Source: Trichobilharzia regenti (lineage: Eukaryota; Platyhelminthes; Trematoda; Strigeidida; Schistosomatidae). From it: 64,000 bases of DNA. The stretch is taken from the NCBI GenBank assembly GCA_944472135.2, contig OX235270.1, forward strand, positions 85,817,168-85,881,167. The letters are read 5' to 3'. The notes below the pieces were generated by a model. The model saw nothing but the letters and a program-made list of their open reading frames with translations, was not told where the DNA came from and ran no database searches. How positions within the stretch are numbered: the stretch's first letter is position 1; each line of letters starts with the position of its first letter. Below are positions 46,800 through 59,094 of the stretch, one piece after another. A program made the position numbers and the translations under genes.

Positions 46800-49015
46800 A
46801 AAACCAAACAGACTTCATCTCAATTTCAAGAAAGTGGAGACGGAGCCTACTGGACACAAGGTCAAGGAGAGGAGCAGATGTGGGTTCAAACCACTATATA
46901 GTACAAGAGACTTTCAAGGTGAAACTAAAAGCCTCAAGGATAGCTGGGGATAGGCCACAATGCAAGTTCAACACTCAGAAACTGAAGGACACAACCACAA
47001 AGGACACTTCACTGCAACTGTCACAGCAAAGCAGGAAACACTACGTGACATCACTGAAGAATCATGCGTGGAAGAACATTGGAAGTCTCTGAAGGCGATT
47101 CTCAACGAAACGTGTTCAACGGTTCTAGGAAGAAAGAAGAGACAAGACGAGGAATGGCTCTCGATGGACACTCGTAAACTAATAGTAGAGAGGAGAATGG
47201 TGAAAGAGAAAATGATTCAATGCAAAGACGGACAAGAGAAGGAGACGCTGAGCTCAACTTACACATCACTGGACAAAGAAAGGAAGAAGAGTGCTAGGAA
47301 GGACAAAAGACGATTCTACGACAACCTGGCCACTGAAGCTGAGAAGGCAGCTGGCAAAAAGGACCTGAGGACACTACATCAGATAACCAAATCTCTATCC
47401 GGGAAGAGACCAACACAAGCGAAACCTATAAAAGAGAGCCAAGGGAAGCCCATTACCAAGGAAGAAAAACAGATTAAACAATGGGCGGAGCACTTCAAAG
47501 GACTCTTAAACAGACCACCACCTGCAACCCGTCCAGAAATACCAACAACATCGCACACACAACTGCAAGTCGACGCCAATTCTCCAACGAAAGCAGAAGT
47601 CTTGAATGCAATCAAGCTTCTGAAAGCTGAAAAAGCAACTGGACCAGATGGAATACCCCCTGAAGCACTGAAAGCGGACCCAGAGACCACAGCAAATATG
47701 CTGACTCCATTATTGCAAAAGGTCTGGAAGGAGTGAAAGGTGCCTACTGACTGGAGGAAAGGTTACCTCGTGAAACTACCAAAGAAGGGCGACTTACATC
47801 TTACTCTGCAAGAACTGGCGAGGAATCATGCTCCTATCGACGCCAAGTAAAATCCTGAGTCGCATCATCCTGGAGAGATTAAAGGACGCACTGGAAACAG
47901 AACTCCGACCAGAACAAGCTGGATTCAGGAAAGGCAAATCATGGTCTGACCAAATTGCAACTCTACGCATCATCATCACAGAACAAAGCATGAAATGGCG
48001 ATCAAACCTCTACCTCAACTTTATAGACTTTGAGAAGGCCTTCGACAGCGTTGACCGTGAAGTAATTTGGAAATTACTCGAGTACTATGGCGTACCCCAA
48101 ATATTCATCAACCTTATTCGACAGCTGTACGACAACGGCAAATGTCAAGTGATCCACAACGGAAAACTCAGCAAGGCGTTTGGAGTAAACACAGGAGTCA
48201 GACAAGGGTGCTTAATATCACCAATGATATTCCTAATTGTGGTGGACTGGATTATGCGTCAGACAGTGGGAAACGAGAAGACAGGAATATCCTGGACCGA
48301 CATGAAGAACCTAGAAGACCTGGATTTCGCGGATGACTTATGTGTTATGTCACACAAAAATCGAAGACTTACAAGCGAAAACCGACAAACTGGTCGAAGG
48401 AGCAGCCGGCGAAGTCAGGACTCCAGGCGAACATAGACAAGACGGAAGTTATGAAAATAACCAACCAACAACAACAGCAACAACATCCAGCGCCAATCAC
48501 CATCAACGGGAGGGATTCGAATGAGGTTACTTCATTCACTCACCTATCTAGGGAGCATTGTCTCAACTACAGGCAGTCGGAACGGACGAGGATGTCAAAT
48601 CGAGCGAGAATCGGGAAGGCGAGAAACACATTCACTCATCAACCTGAAACAACCAATCTGGAAATCTTCGTCACTCAGCCAGAATCAACAACAAAATTCT
48701 GTCGGTCGGATTTTCAATACAAACAACGTCGAGTTAGTCAGTTCTTCTATACGGATCAGAAACTTGGCGGGCGAGTCACAAAGAATATTTACAACAGCCC
48801 GTTGCAGACATTTATCAACAGCTAGCTATCTTCGCTCTATACTGGAGATCAGATGGTCGAGCCGGAAAGAATCACCAACAAGAGACTATGGGAACAAACA
48901 AAACAAGAACCAATTGCCCAACAAATATGCAGGAGAAAGTGGAGATGGATCGAGCACTCGCTGAGGAGGCCGTCGCTGGGTGACGTCGCGCGTCAGGCCA
49001 TTGCTCGAGTGTAAC
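46800..49015 (+). pseudogene. RTE endonuclease/reverse transcriptase ORF, broken
   Basis: In life the product nicks target DNA and reverse-transcribes the LINE RNA. Visible parts, in order: endonuclease end NQTDFISISRKWRRSL and RRGADVGSNHYIVQ, where the usual SDH motif has N for D; a Lys-rich linker; RT fingers KATGPDGIPPEALK; LSRIILERLKDALE; RPEQAGFRKGKS; palm box FIDFEKAFDSVD; GVRQGCLISP; catalytic LDFADDL; and the C-terminal NIDKTEVMKI, TFINS and KWRWIE blocks. Defects: a frame slip in the linker near 46,950, a stop TGA at 47,734-47,736, a frameshift near 47,800, another just after FADDL near 48,355, and several in the C-terminal part. The RT catalytic Asp residues are intact, but no full protein can be made. 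Confidence 0.92.
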
Positions 49016-49207
49016 CAGGCCTAAAGAGAAGCGGCGAGTGGGACGTCAGTGCAAGGGTGACATGGAGGAGATCGTGTGAAGAGGAGTTGAAACAGTATGG
49101 ACTAAGATGGATGCAGGTGAAAAGTACAGTAGAAGAGAGAAGCAAGTGGAGACGTGCAGTTGAAGCCCTATGTTTCACTAGGAACCCAAGGGAGCAATAA
49201 TAATATT
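48993..49207 (+). repeat. RTE 3' UTR end shared with SINE-A
   Basis: The terminal block around CCCTATGTTTCACTAGGAAC is the part that SINE-A copies carry as CCTATGTTCCACTGGGAAC. It is the likely recognition end for the LINE reverse transcriptase. Confidence 0.7.
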
Positions 49208-50085
49208 TTTTTAATCGGTATATTACCGTACTGGTAATTCAGAGAGTGGAATCCCGAAATGATCCTTGAAATACCGTACACCACTTCAGTAGTACTCTTA
49301 CAAGCCAAAGCTATCTGAGACAGTCTTCAGGTTAGAGGAGCTTATACTGTTAGATGCTACTAAAAGTAAAATACATGTATGCTCGACTTCCAACCATGAG
49401 AAATGAAGTAAATATATTTCAGAAGTTAATCAGTATACAAAATGTAGATGTTTTGAAACAAATTACTTGCCGAATCTGGCACAATCCTTATAAGATAGTG
49501 TAGAATAAACTTGTTTTAATCTTTTGACTTCACTAAGATTATTTTAGATAAATTTATGATTCTATGAATGTGTTTTCCCGTCTAAATTTCAATATCTTAT
49601 TTACCTGCCTACTACCACCATCTTTGTTTTTCAAGGTTTTATTCTGATCCACCATATTTATACAGAATAAAAGAGAAATGGAACCGAAATTGATCTGTGT
49701 GTGTACTCTGCTATCATCGATTTTGTGACACTCATATAATATATGACAGAAACGGGCATTGATAATTGATTAAAGAGCAACTATGTGTTTAGTGGCTGAA
49801 ATATTATTAGAAAGTTGACTGTCACCACCATCCGAGACTGAGAATAACTTTCCACATTTCTTTGTCAAACATCATTATTTAAATGTTTGTATTTCTGAAC
49901 GCCTGTAATGATTGTGTAAAATGCAATAACTTTTAAATTAATGAACATAAATGATTTTGTTGCACACAATACTCACGAAAATTTGTTTTGCCATTCAGAA
50001 ATCTAGCGAAAGATTTGTGAATTCAGTCCTCAAGGACTTAATACATGTTAATTAGATTTTTCATTTTACTAGAGTCAACTTTCAG
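49208..50085. other. probable intron sequence
   Basis: No repeat or open frame is recognised; it ends in a pyrimidine-rich acceptor, GAGTCAACTTTCAG. Confidence 0.5.
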
Positions 50086-50167
50086 TGAACAGTATGAATC
50101 TGCACTAATTATTTTGTTTGCCCTGCAAGTTGTTCCATCGAAAGCTACAAAAATGGTATTTGAGGTG
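50086..50167 (+). CDS. candidate internal exon of an unidentified host gene
   Basis: The acceptor (ATTTTTCATTTTACTAGAGTC upstream, ending AACTTTCAG) and donor (GAGGTG|GTAAGTATG) are both strong. After one leading base the 27 codons are open: EQYESALIILFALQVVPSKA, then TKMVFEV. The exon would follow a phase-2 intron and precede a phase-0 intron. The upstream candidate exon at 19.25 kb ends with two spare bases (GG), and with this exon's first T they make GGT (Gly), so the two could be spliced directly. An intron of about 30 kb would be implied unless further exons lie between. The family is not recognised. Confidence 0.55.
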
Positions 50168-51419
50168 GTAAGTATGTTGTAGAATATTTGAAAAATGAGT
50201 TCTTTAGCTTCAGAAAAATGTATATCGTCTGTAAATCATGTCGTCTTTATTTGAACTTCTGATCATGATAAACGTGCAAATCTTTAATGTTTAAGACTAT
50301 TGCATTCAGCTCTGAAACCAGTGACTCTAACAATACGTTTTTCAGGTGACGTGAGAATCCCGTAGAATTGATAGACAGACACGAATCAGTTAATGGATGA
50401 TAAGCAGTATATCTACCTATATCTATAAACTGCCATGACAAATATATGATAATCAAGGGCAAATAGGTAATCAACATAAACAGTTCACCATACCTTATAT
50501 CAATGCCGTATTCCTTAGCTTGACTGCTACACTGACTGCTTGCGTTTCATTCCTTTTATCAAAATGACTCAAATATCTGAAAGAACACAAGCTTCTTTGA
50601 AGTAACGGATATATAATGCTTACAGACAAAAGCCAGAAATGGTATTAGAGTCAGGTGCGGATTCCTCTGAAAATTAAAAGGATAGGTGAATAGGGAATGA
50701 TAATTAAGCTAACTTCAGTATAAATCTACTTGGCAGCCAAAAATATTTCTGTTTATTAGGAGTGGGTGAATGAATTGAAGACAGAAAACATTTCAATATA
50801 AATCATTTTATGATACTAATACGTCAAAAAAGGAAGCAGGGAATAATTTATGTGCGTTGTATGCTCGAGTATATCGGACTGAAATCGATAAAAAATACTG
50901 ATTCATGATAAATAAAGCAGATTAAAAAACAACAACAGTATGTAAAGTGAAATTAGGGGAATATTCAAGAGTTATTCTACAAACATAAGTTTCTAAGTAT
51001 ACATATACGGTGTGAATCATAATGATGAGTAATTACTGACTGGTACATACATAATTAATGTGTGGTGGAAAAATAAGCTCTATTTAAGTGGGGAGGCAAT
51101 AATTTTGTTATCTCCTAAACAGTAAAACAGGATTACATCGAAATCCATAGATCTCTGTTAACTGAGTTTGACAAGCAAGCTTTGAAATAGCAAATAAGAA
51201 ATCCATTAGCTCTACAGTGTCATGTGAATATATACAGTCATAACTATGTGAAGCATGATTGATGAAGAAATTCGTCACTGAAAGTATAAACCCCAGATAT
51301 ATGTTATCGCTTACCCCACAGCTGAGTGGAACTCACTTGAAAACATTTCATATTTGTTATTTGTTTTATTGCAATTTTTTTTATTTATCCATAACATCAT
51401 TCTCTTTGAAAAAAGTAAG
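50168..51419. other. probable intron sequence, no gene seen
   Basis: A 76-codon minus-strand frame (50247-50477) has no support. No repeats are recognised. Confidence 0.5.
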
Positions 51420-52680
51420 GAGAAAAAACCATCACTGAAAGATGGCTGGCAGACAGGATGTAAGTTCAGTGATGAAATGATGATTTCTATGGGTGCCACT
51501 TCCCTGATAACTAACTTCCACTTATTTGATACCATTGATTTCATTTGTAATCCTCCGCTAGAAAATAACATGAAAGTAGGTATATCAACTCAAACGATAC
51601 GAAAACTGCTTCGTCGTTGTACGATGAACACGCAGTTTCAGGTTAACAGCGAAGTGTACGTGAAGTGGAGGCAGAGCAATCGCCTGTCAATTAAGTCTTA
51701 TTTTAGCTTACATGTTTATGGCCAATTTGGTGAATGCTTCGGCTAGAAATGTATCCAGCGAACTCTTCCAGTACTCTAAAAGTATAGATGATAACTTTGT
51801 CATGCGTAAGAAAGAAACCAATGTACAGGTCCTTCTCAAAACGCTTACTGAGACTCACCCGTAGATTCCCTTAACATATATGAAAAGGAAAGATATTTTA
51901 TCGTCTCTTGATGTTCTACTAAAAAAAAGCCAGGTGGCCCTTGTAAGCTGGGTACTTCCCGGAAGAAGTCATGTGTCGGCTAATATACTCACTTCATATA
52001 GTTTGTCCCTATCGTTTGCAAACGAAATTTAATCAATACTCTGATGGTCTGTACCATGAAAATCTGGCCAACCTACGGGCTGGGTGATGAAATAAGAAGA
52101 ACAGAAAACTCCTTATATGAGGACGGATACTCAGAAATTTCAGGGAAGTTTTCATGAAGTGAATACAGAAAAATTGCCTGCAAACAGTGCAGAGTATATA
52201 TATATATATAGGACTTCATCGTTCAAGGGAGAAGTAGCTATTGATTTAGAGAAGCAATAACTGAAACATCCTCTACTTCAAAGTTGTTTTTAAAATTCGA
52301 AACGACTGCATAATTCCAATGCAGGTGAAGGATAAGCTATCCAGTCTCGTCCTCTCACTATGCATTTATAAATTTAATGGCTCTTGTAGAGACAGAAACA
52401 TAGATATAACTACTCAGTGGGCTCATCACCTCCTTCTCGAGGGTTGTTCAGAGTAGTTAGGAAGAAGAATCATATGATCATTTAGGAGTTCCATACCAGC
52501 ACACTTAGGGGAAACGAAGTAAAAGATTGGTAGAAATTTAGCCTTAAAAATTCGATAAAACTTGCCACTACGATTCTCCAGTTTTGTTAACTTTCGACTA
52601 TGAAGCATAGCTGAGGCAGTCGCCATGAAAAGTATATCATCCGAGCCTCTGCTCAGAGAAAGTTTATTCACATCCTACTG
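51420..52680 (+). pseudogene. Penelope-like element, RT palm to C terminus (family I)
   Basis: The frames, with many stops, read in PLE order. VGISTQTIRKLLRRCTMNTQF is the RT region before the palm. SIDDNFVMRKKETNVQVL is the catalytic Y-x-DD box with Y changed to S. KPGGPCKLGTS and YTHFI precede PIVCKRNLINTL and RRTENSLYEDGYSEISGKF. CIYKFNGSCRDRNIDITTQW is the GIY-YIG entry, where the usual YIGRTTR is NIDITTQ. RLCSIAEAVAMKS is near the C terminus. Between 51,760 and 52,240 nearly every block is interrupted. An AT tract sits at about 52195-52211. There is no sign of activity. Its order and spacing match the 42.3-kb and right-edge copies. Confidence 0.8.
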
Positions 52681-52939
52681 CTCCCCAGGCCTTCATTCTT
52701 TCGAGCGACATCGAATAAATGTAAGTATTATCTTTATTGTCTCTATAATACTGCGACGATTGCATACTTTAATCTTAGTTTTTTATAAAAACCAATCACT
52801 TTTATCCAATCGCTTTGAGACAGTAGTTATTTTTCTCTTCTGTTCCTGCAAATATGTACACTTTGCCTACAGATTTACGATGACTGACTACCTAGATTAC
52901 ATAAATACGCACGAATTTATCCTCATTATTACTACCACA

Positions 52940-53062
52940 AATCCATGTGCATGAACTTTAATTCTGTTACCACATTGGTTGCGAATGTCTATGGTCAATA
53001 TTTTATCATGCTTTTGAAAAGCCTGACTAGGAATTACTGAAAATACATATTTACTTACAATA
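52940..53062. repeat. single diverged arm of the foldback family
   Basis: TGAACTTTAATTCTG...ATGTCTATGGTCAATATT...ATTTACTTAC follows the right arm of the 15.6-16.6 kb element, with many substitutions. No second arm is nearby. Confidence 0.6.
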
Positions 53063-53560
53063 TTTTCTGTAATTATAATAATAATAAATTATTAATTCGT
53101 TAGTATCAAATACCACGAACACCATATACAATAATTTCGCGGAACTTTTGACTCTTATCATGTTCAAACTAGTAACTATTTGGTCGATTGGAACATAAAA
53201 GACACTGGGCACACTTTTAAACTGCATGCTAGAATACAGTATCAAAGTTGTAAGGATTTCGTAAATAGTTTTCTTTATGCAATTTAAAAATCCGCCTTAT
53301 TTAACAAATAAAACGTAACTTTGTACTCAGAGCCACATTTCCCTGAATCTCTGTATTCCATTAATTTTCCTCATAATACAATAAACTATTTGTAAAGGCC
53401 AAAACTTTTATTTAGTATCAATAATCTTGTAATTTCTGTTCATTTACAATTCACTTGCATGTTGGATCCGGAATATATGACATTATCAAAAGAGTAATTC
53501 ACACTCTACACTTCAGTTAGATATCAGTAGTCATTTGTACCTTTTTAATAGGATATAGGT
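53063..53560. other. no gene seen
   Basis: A+T-rich; nothing recognised. Confidence 0.45.
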
Positions 53561-53885
53561 GGATTTGTTGGTAGTAGATGGTCGGAGGCAATCGGAAGGA
53601 AGCCTTAGACCTTGGTTTCGTGCTGGCTTGGCTCTCGTCAGCAAGGTGTATTCGCAACCCCGAAGGAAGTCATATGCCATCGGGCACGAAACATAGGTCC
53701 AACGCTTCCTGCTGATTTCCTTCGACCATCTGATATCAACATTTTACAGTGCACCGTGATGGCAAGCCACATAGTGGCATGCTGGCCACATTTCAAACTT
53801 GACTGATACAATTCAATCTTCATCAGACAGGAGACTAGACACATTACACCAGTTACTGTCTAGTGTCAAATCAAAAGTAGGTGAA
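53561..53885. mobile_element. SINE-D copy in inverted arrangement
   Basis: The first half (about 53,565-53,675) is the SINE-D tail in minus orientation (GTCGGAGGCAATCGGAAGG, AGCCTTAGACC). The second half (about 53,680-53,885) is the plus-orientation tail and body (CACGAAACATAGGTCC, then GTGCACCGTGATGGCAAGCC and GACTAGACACATTAC). The tRNA-like head is missing from the junction. It pairs partly with itself as a hairpin. Confidence 0.65.
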
Positions 53886-54784
53886 TTTGATCATTTATTT
53901 CGGATTGGTTTGACACATATCAGGGAATGTGTACAAATAGATAAATAAATAGTAGTTTCGGAAGGCCAACCTTTTTGATTAGATGGTAAATAAAAACTGG
54001 GTACATAAGCGTTATTATAAATATCAAATGGTCCTGAGTTTTACATATAATTAAGACTTCCCTCTTAGTAAAAATAAAAACTAAATTCACTGTTTTGCAG
54101 TACATCGTCTGTCATAACAAACGATGAGGTGTAGTATATTCTGATAACTTTGTGAAAAAGTTTACAGGAAATAATAAACACCAAGTAAGGACCACAGATT
54201 TTGCAGCAAAATTCAGCCAATAAGTAAAAAACAAAGAAATTGTTCTCATATCATCATTTCAAAATAAAAGGCTAAAAATGTAGTTTGATGCAGGAGGAAG
54301 TAACTAATTATAATTTCTTCATCAATTATTTTACTTTTAGTTTCTGTCACCATAGCAACTGCTTAGTTTTTCCAAGAAACGAAGATAAAAACTCCTATCA
54401 TATGATCAAAACGGAATAAAGATTATGATTTCAACGTAACATTAGTTGTATGTGATTCTATATAGTATCACTGTTTGCCATGGTGAAATACAAATGAAAA
54501 TGATGCTTGCATTTTATGTATTGTGGCGGGTTTGACAATTCGAAGTGTCTCTGAGAAGCTGTGTTATCTAAAGCTTGGAAAAAAGATTACTCATCCTTTC
54601 ACTTACTGTATGTCTGTGAAAATAAAATTATATCAGGAGGCAGCAATTTCTTGGATAGTTCAAGAGCAGCATCTTGGATTGCACATAAATTAGCCTTAAG
54701 TCAGTATTTCAGTCAGCATTCACTAACACTCTCAGTCTGTCATTTACCTTTTGAGTTTCAGTATTACTACATATTTTATTCCTT
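53886..54784. other. no gene seen
   Basis: A+T-rich DNA with chance open frames only. Confidence 0.5.
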
Positions 54785-55012
54785 TTCGATCCGAATGGAA
54801 CATAGGGCTTCAAGTTCTGAGCATCGAAGTTACGCCAGAAGTGATGTTACTCTTTTTTTACGCGATAGGGCTACTAGCCTTACACCTAACCTTCTCTCTT
54901 TATTGAGCATATTACCATCTATGTGAAGTTTAGAAGTGAATATGTCACTATTTGAACCCCGAACCACATGAGCAGTTAGGGAGCGTTCTACAGCTGAACC
55001 AGTGACGCACTT
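54785..55012 (-). mobile_element. SINE-A copy
   Basis: Minus-strand, full-length but diverged. The shared 3' block is GAATGGAACATAGGGCTTC (plus strand view). The middle is CTACTAGCCTTACACC, the box B complement TTTGAACCCCG and the head end CCAGTGACGCAC. No target-site duplication was found. Confidence 0.75.
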
Positions 55013-56494
55013 GAGTTTCAATACAAAGCTAAAAGTATGACATCTTATATAAATATATATATATATGTATATAAAAGAATGTTTAAATTACTCAGGCAAT
55101 TTTTTGCCTCACTTCTTCACAAAACTGTGCTACAGAAACAATTTAAAAAAATAAGCTTGTTAAAATAATAAGCCTTTTAGTTACTGCAAAACCTACAGCT
55201 TATACATTTGATTAAATATATGCGAGATGTTTGATTAATATATCGGACTTTACCCAAGACAAAGTATTTTTTAGCATTAGTACTGTTCAGAACAATTTTT
55301 CAAATACCACTCAACAGTGTAGCAGGCACTTCAGAGTTTGCAGAAGTCGTGATTTCTTCCCCGTGTTTTACGTCATGAAAAACAACACACATTCCGAAAA
55401 CATACGTTACAATAGCCTAAATATTAGAAAAGCATTCAAAGAAACCAATCTGGTGGTCGAATTACGTACAGATGTCTCTGTCAAACTTAGAAACTAAGAC
55501 AGCTTATTGAAAAAAGCTAAATTCACAATAACGTTCGAGTGAGGATGTTCAAAAATGTTTCAGGTTTTTGGCCTAATCTTTCCATCTTTTAAAAAACCCT
55601 GCACATTAAGCTAATCTAACCATGTTATTCAACTTTCCTCTGGAAGTTTGCATAAACTGTTTTAAACTGCATTTTCCAGCTAACACGGTTTACAGTTACA
55701 ACATAAATAATAACATTAGTAATGAAAACAAGACAAATAGAAGGAGACGGCTGACAAATAAATTAGCATAAATTACTGGTTTTTGCATAACCCTCAAAAT
55801 GATTCAAAACAGAAAAGATGTTTCTGAGAAGGAAAACTGAATTTATTTCCAGTTGTTTCAATTTGAATTTTCTTATTATTGTTGTTGTCATTATTATTAT
55901 TTCTGCTACTGTGTCTAAGTTTTATACAGTTCTATAGTATTATCAAGATAGACACTCTGACCTATTGGTGGTGACACTTTTAAATAATTCTCCTAAGAGA
56001 TTTATTGTTTGTTATGTTTCAGTATCTCCACTGCTTTATTCAGGGTAAGTAAAGGAAACTACCATTGTCTACAGTGACCTACTTAATAATACAGCTGAAT
56101 ATACATTAATCTTCTTCAAAGTGCTGAATACACTCTAATGTTACCTATAAGACCAAATGAAAATCGTTTTCTTTTCTGAATAAGAGCATGCAAAAATCTA
56201 TTTTGTGTAGACAATATTGAAATATAAGTGAATGGATGAAATTTTTGTCAACCCACTCAAGAAATAAACCTCTAATACACTTTGTTTAAGTAATAATATA
56301 ATAGGTTGTTAAGTATTTCTCACTCTTCATATCGTAAAGAGAACATCATTTTCGAAGTTCTTAAAAGTACTAAAAAAGTTGTAGTATATGGATATGTTAA
56401 TCTATGCGATATTGAAATTAAAAGAAAACCAAAATCAATTAGTGTTATTAAATATACAAAGCAAAAGAATAAAGTCTGTAATCTCTGTCATAAA
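55013..56494. other. no supported gene
   Basis: An AT tract lies near 55053-55073. An 88-codon frame (55231-55497) and an 83-codon Lys-rich frame (56306-56557) have no recognisable domain; the latter ends inside the PLE flank. Confidence 0.45.
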
Positions 56495-58170
56495 AAATTG
56501 AAACTTTATGAACAGAATTCGGGAACTGTGGTAGACTACAAATCTATGATAGAATAACTTTATTCAATAAAACACACAGTGATACAGTAATATTTGGACT
56601 ACACTTTATTGTTCATAATCACATCAAGTCAGATAAATATGAATGGTTTAACTGAGTGCCTAAAAGTAATAATGCCAGTAGAATATGAGATACTACTAAG
56701 ATACACAAACCAGGGTGTCCAACAAAACCGATGCCTGATTTTAGAAATACCCCTAATTATGGGTTTTCTAACCGTGTAACATTAATATTATGTCCCATCA
56801 GAAATCGTTCAAACTCTAGGTTGACTAATTCATACGAAATAAAAAATACATTGAATGACTTCCATATAGAATTCGGTAAATTGATTAGCTTTGAGGTAAA
56901 TAGTCTTTATACTGACGTGCCAATAGTTATGACAGTAAGAAAATACATAACTTCTGACCCCGAACTTACTCATGGAAGTTTACTTGTCAAATTCCAGGGC
57001 GAAATATACAGACGAACAGAAGAGAATCACTGATATTCCCAATCGTAACACGTATTTTAAGGGGTAGCTGGGAAAATATGGCTCTTAAAATATTTAACGC
57101 TACCTTGAAAATATGATGGAGATATGTGGATAACACTTTCACTAGGTTAACAACAGGACATGTTTCCGTCTTGTTCACACATATAAACTCGTTATTAGAA
57201 GGGATAACATTTATCTTTGACTTAGAAAATGAACAAGAAGAACTAGCCCCGTTGGACTGTCAAATAAAAGGGAGAGAAAAAGATATACACCAATGTTTAT
57301 AATAAGCCATCATTTTCTGGTAGACATTTGTAGTTTAGGTCACCATATCCGTTACCTGAAAGAGAACATTCAGGCAAGCGCCTGAATGTAGTGCATTAAA
57401 AAACCTTAATATTGAAATGAAACACATAAAAGAAACACTGGTCTTGAATGAATATTCCATAAAATTCATTAGAGAGGCTCAGAAAAGTTTGAAATAAAAT
57501 TTAAAATAGCAGCGGAACTACTAGTCACAGCAGAAATAAGAAATTTAAACCGTTCACATTGTCACCATATAACTTAGGGACATCTGGAGCCTTTCGTAGG
57601 ATTATGAATAAAGCAAGGATTCAGGTGGCATTCAAACATACAGACTTGCTCAGCCACAAACTCTGCGAAGAAACCCCATTGGTCTGATCAGACAAAAAAG
57701 CCCTAATCTTTAAAACACGTTGCAATGACTGTGGGATCAACTGAATAAGTCCTAACAATAGGCTGAGGTTACTTAGGTTATCGGAACATAGAAATTTAAC
57801 TACGGGTAAAATGATTCGTCACAAAAGAATGACTAGCTTATAGAAAACTCAGCTATTGCAATGCACAACACAATCATGAAACAGGGTGTGATACAGCTTA
57901 AGTTAGAGAAAGTTATATAGGTAGATGGAAGGAAAGGTTGATAACCGAATCTCTGTTCATCAAATCTACAGCTTACACGTGCAGTAGAAAAGACAGTGGC
58001 ATGGATAATGTTACTACCAATTAAATCAAAGTATACGAAATAAAAAACTATATGAATGAAATCTGAAAATAGTGTGAGTACCTTGAAATGATTGTGAGAG
58101 ACAAACTGTGCTCGAAACACCGTCATTAAAAAACAGTGTATCACTGGGCATTTCATCACATTAAACAAAA
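56495..58170 (+). mobile_element. Penelope-like element, RT plus GIY-YIG, with inverted flanks (family II)
   Basis: This is the most complete PLE here. The left flank (about 56,495-56,640) resembles the terminal repeat at 45.7-45.84 kb. The right flank (about 58,075-58,170) is the same repeat in the opposite orientation and includes GTGCTCGAAAC and GTC of the hammerhead-like relic. Coding relics for RT and endonuclease lie between. No intact ORF exists. Confidence 0.78.
56690..58015 (+). pseudogene. PLE reverse transcriptase / GIY-YIG protein, broken
   Basis: Read in order across frames: KIHKPGCPTKPMPDFRNTP (RT entry), then YGFSNRVTLILCPI, NSYEIKNTLNDFHIEFGKL, ISFEVNSLYTDVP (first catalytic box, with E where Asp is usual) and RYVDNTFTRLT (YVDD box with the last Asp as Asn). 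Then come THINSLLEGITFIFDLE, APLDCQIKGREKD and a partly lost connection. KTRCNDCGIN, LRLLRLSEHRNLTTGKM, SAIAMHN and GRWKERLITESLFIKS form the GIY-YIG end. Both RT catalytic boxes are changed and several stops and shifts occur, so it is inactive. PLEs normally act at chromosome ends or nicks using the endonuclease; none of this is possible for the copy. Confidence 0.85.
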
Positions 58171-59094
58171 ATCTTTATGCAAACAAATTTGAATCCTACA
58201 ACAATAACCAAAATTTAAAATTTTGTACTGCTTAAAATTAGTCTTCATTATGACTACTATTCAGACTAAAGCTGGAGCTCGGTTGTCTTCAGGCGAACTA
58301 CAGATTAACTGCGGTAAATTCAAAGGTTACCATCCACAAGCTTGACTGTAGTCTTCTAAATTTCAGGTTAAAGTTTCCATCATTTTATGTACATATTATG
58401 ATTATAATAGAGTCAGTTTAATTTAAGCCATAATGCAGCAATATGTGACGTATTATTGCAGTAGCATTCAGAGATGTTAGCCAGTTTAGATTATTGTAGC
58501 ATTTATTCAATCACTAATTAATGCATCGATCTGTAGTTCATAGCCACTGAATGTCTTAACACCAGTATTCGGTTAAATAATTAAGTCAACTATTGATCTT
58601 TGAATAAGAAACAGCAACACCACTGGACTTCTTCATTTCCTGTTATAAACTCCTAACTTTAAAGAAATACTTAGATATTCTGAATCTCTTCCTCTTGTGA
58701 ATGATATTTCTGTTTTCCTGTTGCCCTTTTCAGCACGCCATTCACGACTTACTAGCTTAGATTAAGCGAAACTATTTATGTAGATTTTTGGTTCACTGAT
58801 TTCTTCCTTGATATAGTATATAACATATTTTGTTATCAACTAAGGCTGATATTTGCCCTCCATTTGCATTTTCCATGACCTTTTGGTTACAAAATTCAAC
58901 TACAGAGCTTTGAAGAGAAGTTATGAAAAGTATGCCCGTTATGGATTTCTTTCTTTCTCATTGATTTCACACAGTTATTTTTTATACCTTAAAAGAGCTG
59001 TTAAATGCACGTGAAAAAAAAGCTACGTTTCTTATCTTTAGGTTTATATTTAGTTCTAGTGTAGATTTCATCCAGAACTAAGTTCAACTGGAGA
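58171..59094. other. no gene seen; isolated strong splice acceptor
   Basis: CTGTTGCCCTTTTCAG ends near 58,732 and is followed by a short open stretch HAIHDLLA then a stop. It might be a terminal exon, but support is minimal. The rest is A+T-rich. Confidence 0.35.

Larger units (their letters stand above)
46797..49207 (+). mobile_element. RTE-clade (SR2-like) LINE, longest copy in the window
   Basis: This runs from the end of the apurinic-type endonuclease through the reverse transcriptase, C-terminal extension, 3' UTR and AAT-type tail. The left end is a 5' truncation inside the endonuclease. The 3' end is GAAGCCCTATGTTTCACTAG, then GAACCCAAGGGAGC and AATAATAAT. No clear target-site duplication was found, because both flanks are A/T-rich. 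From about 48,420 to the end it is nearly identical to the copy at 61.25-62.07 kb, so both are recent. Confidence 0.93.
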
